From: Erythrobacter sp. EC-HK427
GTDB taxonomy: Bacteria; Pseudomonadota; Alphaproteobacteria; Sphingomonadales; Sphingomonadaceae
Direction of reading: 5' to 3'
Assembly: GCF_902498745.1 (NCBI RefSeq)
Contig: NZ_LR701479.1
Coordinates: 376,292-440,291 of the forward strand
DNA: 64,000 nt
The translations under genes and the position numbers were made by a program. The notes under the pieces are model-generated. The model did not search any database, was not told the origin of the DNA, and saw only the letters and a program-made list of their open reading frames with translations. This document shows, piece by piece, positions 59,922 to 64,000 of this stretch (its first letter is position 1; every line of letters starts with the position of its first letter).

Positions 59922-60866
59922 ATGAATATGACCTCGTTCCTCCCGCATCGCTGGCGCGCCAAGCGCGAAGCCACGCGCCATGCCGAGGCGATTGCGGGCA
60001 TTCTCGACACCGCGCCGATCCGGCCGAAGCAGGACGGGTTGGTGCTATTCTCGATGATCGGCACCGCCGTGCTGCTGCCCTATCTGGTGGCGGTGAAAAG
60101 CCTGTGGAACGAGCTGGAACGCGGGCGCGTCGCGATCCTCGACGATGGCACGCTGACCGCGCAGGACCGCGCCATTCTCGCCCACCATTGCGGCGATCCC
60201 GAAATCATGCGGATCAGCGATGTCGTGCTGAACGAATTTCCGGCGGGCGGAACGTGGGAGCGACTGCTCACCATTCTCGACCGGCGGCAGAGCGAATACT
60301 GGATGCAATTGGACAGCGATACCGTTGTGATCGGCCCCGTCCCCGAAGTCGAGGAAGCGATTGCGCGTAACCGCAGCTTCATCCTGCTGGGCGAGGAAGC
60401 GGCCGAAGGGCCGAAGGCGCTCCCCGACTTCGTGCAGCATTTCTACCCCGGTGGCGAAGAGGCTGTGGGCCACGTGCAGGGGCGCATCGAATCCCGCATG
60501 GGTCGCATCGATCCCGCACGCGGCTGGCGCTATGTACGCGGTTGTTCGGGCTTTGCCGGTTTCGCCGCGATGGGCGCGGGCCGCCCGCTCGCCTCCGCCT
60601 TCCTCACCGAGATGAAAAGCATGATCGGCGAGGCGGATGTGACGATCTGGGGCACCGAGCAGGTGACATCCAATTTCGTGCTCGCCAACGAAACCGCGCC
60701 GGTCGTGCTGCCCTATGACCGCTATCTCAATTACTGGGCGCAAGGCTGGGGCGAGGATGCGCGTTTCCTGCATTTCGTCGGCACGCACAGGCATCATGGC
60801 GGTGCCTATATCGATGCGAGCCTGACAGCGATTGAGCGGATCAGAGCCAAGTCCCAAGCGCGCTGA
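59922..60866 (+). CDS. Glycosyltransferase-like protein of unknown family
   Basis: This 314-residue protein has no clear signal peptide. The segment EYWMQLDSDTVVIGPVPEVE has a DxD pattern typical of nucleotide-sugar-dependent glycosyltransferases (GT-A), flanked by a Rossmann-like region (DGLVLFSMIGTAVLLPYLVA). The ending IWGTEQVTSNFVLAN would fit an acceptor-binding part. I chose the ATG at 59922 over a TTG at 59913. The sugar and acceptor are unknown. Confidence 0.55.
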   Translation: MNMTSFLPHRWRAKREATRHAEAIAGILDTAPIRPKQDGLVLFSMIGTAVLLPYLVAVKSLWNELERGRVAILDDGTLTAQDRAILAHHCGDPEIMRISDVVLNEFPAGGTWERLLTILDRRQSEYWMQLDSDTVVIGPVPEVEEAIARNRSFILLGEEAAEGPKALPDFVQHFYPGGEEAVGHVQGRIESRMGRIDPARGWRYVRGCSGFAGFAAMGAGRPLASAFLTEMKSMIGEADVTIWGTEQVTSNFVLANETAPVVLPYDRYLNYWAQGWGEDARFLHFVGTHRHHGGAYIDASLTAIERIRAKSQAR

Positions 60867-60914
60867 AACAAGCGTATGGACAAGGTTCATCCGCCGCGTG
60901 CATTATCGCCCGTG

Positions 60915-61682
60915 ATGAATCGCAGAGACCTTCTTGCAGGCGGACTGGCCACCGGCGCTGCCCTTGCCGCTCCGGCACGGGTGTTCGCGCGTCCGGCCCC
61001 CGGCGCCCGCGACCGGCGGCTGCTGGAGATTGCCGCGCGCGAGATCGAGCGCAACACTGCTGCATTGTGGCACCGCGATGTGGTGGGGATTTGCGATTTC
61101 GGCCTGCATTCCAGCCAGCCGCGCTTCCATTTTGTCGATATGCTGTCGGGCCAGGTAAACAGCGCGCTGGTGGCGCATGGCAGCGGGTCTGATCCCGAAC
61201 ATGATGGCTGGCTCAACGATTATTCCAACCTGCCCGATAGCTGGGCGACCAGCCGCGGGGCCTATATCACATGGGAATGGTATGAAGGCCGCTATGGCAC
61301 CTCGGTGCGGCTGGGCGGGCTCGACGAGACCAATTCCAACGCTTTCCCGCGCGCCATCGTGATGCATCAGGCGAATTACGCCGCACCCGACCATGTCGCG
61401 CGGTGGGGGCGTCTGGGGCGGTCAAACGGCTGCCCCGCTTTCGGGCCGGAGACGTTTCCTGACGTGCTCTATCGCCTACGCGGCGGGCGGCTGATCTTTG
61501 CCGACACGCTGGGCATTGGCGCGGACGGCTCGGATGTGGCGATGCCGCCGCAAGCGCCGGTCGATTTCGAAGCCGCGATTGCCGAACGGCGCGCGGCCAA
61601 TATGGCCGAACCCGAGCCCGCCGAGGACGAGCTGGAGCGGATTTACCGCGAGGCCAATCCGTCGCTCATTCCCGGCCAGTAA
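60915..61682 (+). CDS. Murein L,D-transpeptidase catalytic-domain (YkuD_2) protein
   Basis: This 255-residue protein has a Tat-like signal (MNRRDLLAGGLATGAALAAP) and a YkuD_2-type catalytic domain with GRLGRSNGCPAFGPE, where the cysteine is the nucleophile. It matches the family of exported L,D-transpeptidase-like proteins that act on peptidoglycan. The ATG at 60915 fits the twin-arginine signal best; an ATG at 60876 would add 13 residues. It is convergent with a different L,D-transpeptidase gene 15 bases away. Confidence 0.85.
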   Translation: MNRRDLLAGGLATGAALAAPARVFARPAPGARDRRLLEIAAREIERNTAALWHRDVVGICDFGLHSSQPRFHFVDMLSGQVNSALVAHGSGSDPEHDGWLNDYSNLPDSWATSRGAYITWEWYEGRYGTSVRLGGLDETNSNAFPRAIVMHQANYAAPDHVARWGRLGRSNGCPAFGPETFPDVLYRLRGGRLIFADTLGIGADGSDVAMPPQAPVDFEAAIAERRAANMAEPEPAEDELERIYREANPSLIPGQ

Positions 61683-61697
61683 GCCAGCCGCTCTGGA

Positions 61698-63053
61698 TCA
61701 GCTCGCCGTGGTGCGGATATCGTCGATGATTTCGACCGCTTCCTCGCTTGTGGCGCGGGCGCGGTTGCCCTGGCGCGGCGCATCGAGCGCGGCCAGCACA
61801 GGCGCGTCGCGGCCATAAATATCCTCGAAGCTGCGCAGATTGCCGTCAATATCCACACCCATGGTGAAATAGGTGATGTAGACCGGCATCGTGCGTTCCA
61901 CCGGCACGCGCGTATATTCACCGCTGGTTGAAATCTCCACCGCCTCGTCCCGTGTCGCGCCGCGCCCGAGGATCGCCACTGTCATTGCCAGTTCCAGCGC
62001 CCGCTCGACGCGGATACAGCCGTGGCTGCGCGCGCGGTTGGCGGAATCGAACAGGTGGCGCTGCGGCGTGTCATGCAGGAAAATCGCGTGCGGATTGGGC
62101 ATATCGAGCTTCATCCGGCCCAGCGAATTGTTCGGCCCGGGCTGCTGCACCACGGTCACCCAGCCATTCGCGCCGCGCGTGGCGGAATAGCCGTTGGCGC
62201 GCGCCCAGGCAGGATTGTTGAGCACCCGTGCGCCAAGCCCTTCCCCGCGCACGATGCTTTGCGGCACCGTCCATGTGGGGTTGAAGACCACCCCTTCCAC
62301 GGTTTCCGCCAGCTGCGGCGTCGCGGAGCGGCCCGGCGCGCCGACAATCGTGCGGTAGGTGCGGATGATCTGGTTGTTCACCGTCAGACGCAGCTGGTAT
62401 TCGGGGACATTGGTGATGAGATACTGCCCGCCCAGATCGCGCGCGAGCCAGCGCCAGCGATCCATATTCGCGCGCAGCATCCGGATGCGGCGTGTATCGC
62501 TGGCAGGGGTTTCCGCCAAGGCCGTGCGCAAGGCGGCGTAATCGGGATGGGTGGGGTTGAGTTCGGAGAGGACGCGGGCGATTTCGCCGGTTGCCAACGC
62601 TTCCATCATCACTTCGCCGGTGGGCAGCAGATCGGCATCGGGATCGACCACGAACCACTGGCGGCGCGCTTCCATCGGGGTGCGGCCATCGCGCAAATCT
62701 TCCACCAGCCACGCAAACACACCGCTGGCGCGGCGGTTGAGCGCATCCCGATCGCCCGCGGCAATCGCCTCGCGCAGCAGATCAGGGCGGTAATCGGCGG
62801 GGTCCAGCCCCTCTGCGCCAATGCCTTCGATAAAGGCGAGCAGCGCGTTGGCATTGTCGATCGACCAATGCGCCACGGCGGGATTGGCGGCGATATCCTG
62901 CACCACTTCACCGGTGGGCGAGCCGGGAGTCGCGGTGACTGGCGCTGCATCCTCGTTCCCGAGGATGTCCTGAGCATACAGGGTCTGCGCCATGCCCGGC
63001 GCGGTCAGCATAGCGGTGGTGGCGAGCACGCCGAAAAGCCCGACGAAACGCAT
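61698..63053 (-). CDS. L,D-transpeptidase, YcbB/LdtD-like
   Basis: This 451-residue protein forms 3-3 crosslinks in peptidoglycan. It has a signal peptide (MRFVGLFGVLATTAMLTAPG), a long N-terminal domain with a scaffold region (EGLDPADYRPDLLREAIAAG) and the C-terminal YkuD motif HDTPQRHLFDSANRARSHGC, in which Cys is the nucleophile. The architecture is that of YcbB. The ATG at 63053 gives the best signal; an upstream ATG would add leader residues. Confidence 0.88.
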   Translation of the reverse strand: MRFVGLFGVLATTAMLTAPGMAQTLYAQDILGNEDAAPVTATPGSPTGEVVQDIAANPAVAHWSIDNANALLAFIEGIGAEGLDPADYRPDLLREAIAAGDRDALNRRASGVFAWLVEDLRDGRTPMEARRQWFVVDPDADLLPTGEVMMEALATGEIARVLSELNPTHPDYAALRTALAETPASDTRRIRMLRANMDRWRWLARDLGGQYLITNVPEYQLRLTVNNQIIRTYRTIVGAPGRSATPQLAETVEGVVFNPTWTVPQSIVRGEGLGARVLNNPAWARANGYSATRGANGWVTVVQQPGPNNSLGRMKLDMPNPHAIFLHDTPQRHLFDSANRARSHGCIRVERALELAMTVAILGRGATRDEAVEISTSGEYTRVPVERTMPVYITYFTMGVDIDGNLRSFEDIYGRDAPVLAALDAPRQGNRARATSEEAVEIIDDIRTTAS

Positions 63054-63199
63054 CAGAATCAGTTCCCTGTTAACCATCAACATATGGCGATATTGCCGCC
63101 CTTCGGCCTTTCTATCAAGCAGATGCGCTTTCACAGACCTGAACCGCGGTTTTACCGCTTTTTTGCAAGCATCGGGTGACGCCGCAAACCGCCCGCTTT

Positions 63200-64000
63200 A
63201 TGCCGCGCCGCATGGAGCCGAACCCTCGCCTGATCCTGCCGTTTCTGGCCGCGATTGCGGGCGTTGCCTTCCTGTCGCTGATGGACGCGCTGATGAAGGA
63301 TGCATCGCTGGCGACGGGGGTTTACACCGCATCGCTGCTGCGTTCGCTGATTGCCGCAGCAATGGTCGCGCCATTCTGGCTGGCAAGCGGATTTGTCTGG
63401 CCGCGCGGGCGGGTTATGCGCCTGCATATCGAGCGCGGCTGCGTGTCAGCGGCGATGGCGCTGAGCTTCTTCTATGCGCTGACCAAACTGCCGATTGCCG
63501 AAGCAATCGCCATCAGCTTCGTCGCCCCGCTGTTGGCGCTGTATCTGGCGCATTGGCTGCTGGGAGAACGCATCGCGCGCAAAGCAATCTGGGCGAGCGT
63601 GATGGGATTTGCCGGAACGCTGGTCATCATCAGCGGGCGGCTGGGGCGCAGCGATTTTGACGAAGGGGTGGCATGGGGGCTCGCCGCTCTGCTGGTGTCG
63701 GCCTTGCTCTATGCCTATAATTTCGTCGTCATCCGCAAACAGTCGCAAGCCGCCGGGCCACTGGAAGTGGCGACCTTTCATTCGGGCGTCGCAGGACTGG
63801 TGCAATTGCTCGCCGCGCCGTTCTTCTTCGTCATGCCCGATAGCGCGGCGCTGCAATTGATTACGGGTTCGGCACTGCTGACGGTGATCGCCTCTATGGG
63901 CCTGGCATGGGCCTATGCGCGGGCAGAGGCGCAGGTGCTGGTGCCGGTGGAATATACCGGGTTTCTCTGGGCCGCCCTGTTCGGCTGGCTGATGTTCGGC
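63200..64000 (+). CDS. EamA/DMT family transporter, 3' end cut by window edge
   Basis: This frame is open to the last base (267 codons visible). It shows about eight hydrophobic helices with the EamA pattern: FLSLMDALMKDASLATGVYT, ALTKLPIAEAIAISFVAPLL and ALYLAHWLLGERI, plus the second-half GLAALLVSALLYAYNFVVIR and VLVPVEYTGFLWAALFGWL. The start is ATG at 63200 or 63212. The substrate may be a metabolite, S-adenosylmethionine or drug; sequence alone does not say. Confidence 0.85.
   Translation, partial: MPRRMEPNPRLILPFLAAIAGVAFLSLMDALMKDASLATGVYTASLLRSLIAAAMVAPFWLASGFVWPRGRVMRLHIERGCVSAAMALSFFYALTKLPIAEAIAISFVAPLLALYLAHWLLGERIARKAIWASVMGFAGTLVIISGRLGRSDFDEGVAWGLAALLVSALLYAYNFVVIRKQSQAAGPLEVATFHSGVAGLVQLLAAPFFFVMPDSAALQLITGSALLTVIASMGLAWAYARAEAQVLVPVEYTGFLWAALFGWLMFG

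Overview
The window is a high-GC, densely packed chromosomal segment of an alphaproteobacterium. The PhyR/NepR/EcfG stress system, the PHA synthase/phasin pair, the CIO-type bd oxidase, the DUF2147 protein and many four-base ATGA gene overlaps together suggest Sphingomonadales, probably Erythrobacteraceae; this is inference from gene content, not from a search. There is no phage, integrase, IS element, CRISPR array or rRNA operon. About 60 protein genes and three tRNAs can be supported. Both ends cut a gene: a MATE transporter on the left and an EamA transporter on the right.

Layout. 0-7.5 kb: MATE exporter, phyR, a GNAT-fold protein, a desaturase, lptFG and clpS. 7.7-13.1 kb: phasin and PHA synthase, alaC, an orphan winged-helix regulator and a PilZ protein. 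13.3-13.4 kb: tRNA-Cys and tRNA-Thr. 13.5-23.3 kb: a sulfide-handling region with a bd oxidase (cydAB plus a DUF2474 peptide), a peroxiredoxin, a SulP transporter, a type II sulfide:quinone oxidoreductase, a TIGR01244 sulfurtransferase-like protein, two YeeE/YedE halves, an ETHE1-like persulfide dioxygenase, a second peroxiredoxin and an ArsR regulator. 23.3-27 kb: glpD and modABC. 27-29.7 kb: CHASE sensor kinase, nepR and ecfG. 29.8-33.5 kb: sodB, glmM, thiD, two tiny genes and a degenerate cold-shock protein. 33.5-33.97 kb: an AT-rich non-coding island framed by 25-bp direct repeats.

34-41.5 kb: a LOG-family protein, tRNA-Gln, a DUF2147 protein, then a candidate organo-arsenic cluster (radical SAM protein, disulfide oxidoreductase, ArsM methyltransferase, SDR protein and two glycosyltransferases resembling the TIGR04282/TIGR04283 arsenosugar families). 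41.6-45.8 kb: ppx, rlmE, cytochrome c, pheA and a GNAT protein. 45.8-52.2 kb: a DUF4129-DUF4350-MoxR-DUF58-SpoIIM-RDD operon. 52.2-64 kb: GNAT, GAF-EAL, a Kef-type antiporter, ispG, a lipoprotein, a ParDE toxin-antitoxin pair, an HDAC-like protein, an aspartic protease, a glycosyltransferase-like protein, two different L,D-transpeptidases and an EamA transporter.

The most informative regulatory signals were read directly. Exact EcfG promoters (GGAAC-N16-CGTT) occur upstream of phyR and upstream of nepR-ecfG, and I found no other in the window. A 12-bp motif, TTACATAAAGTG, occurs upstream of the first peroxiredoxin/bd-oxidase block and again in the divergent promoter of the persulfide operon, so the two halves of the sulfide region may form one regulon. 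The ArsR regulator encoded there has no cysteine, which is odd for a persulfide sensor. TGTGCA-rich repeats precede both phaC and phaP.
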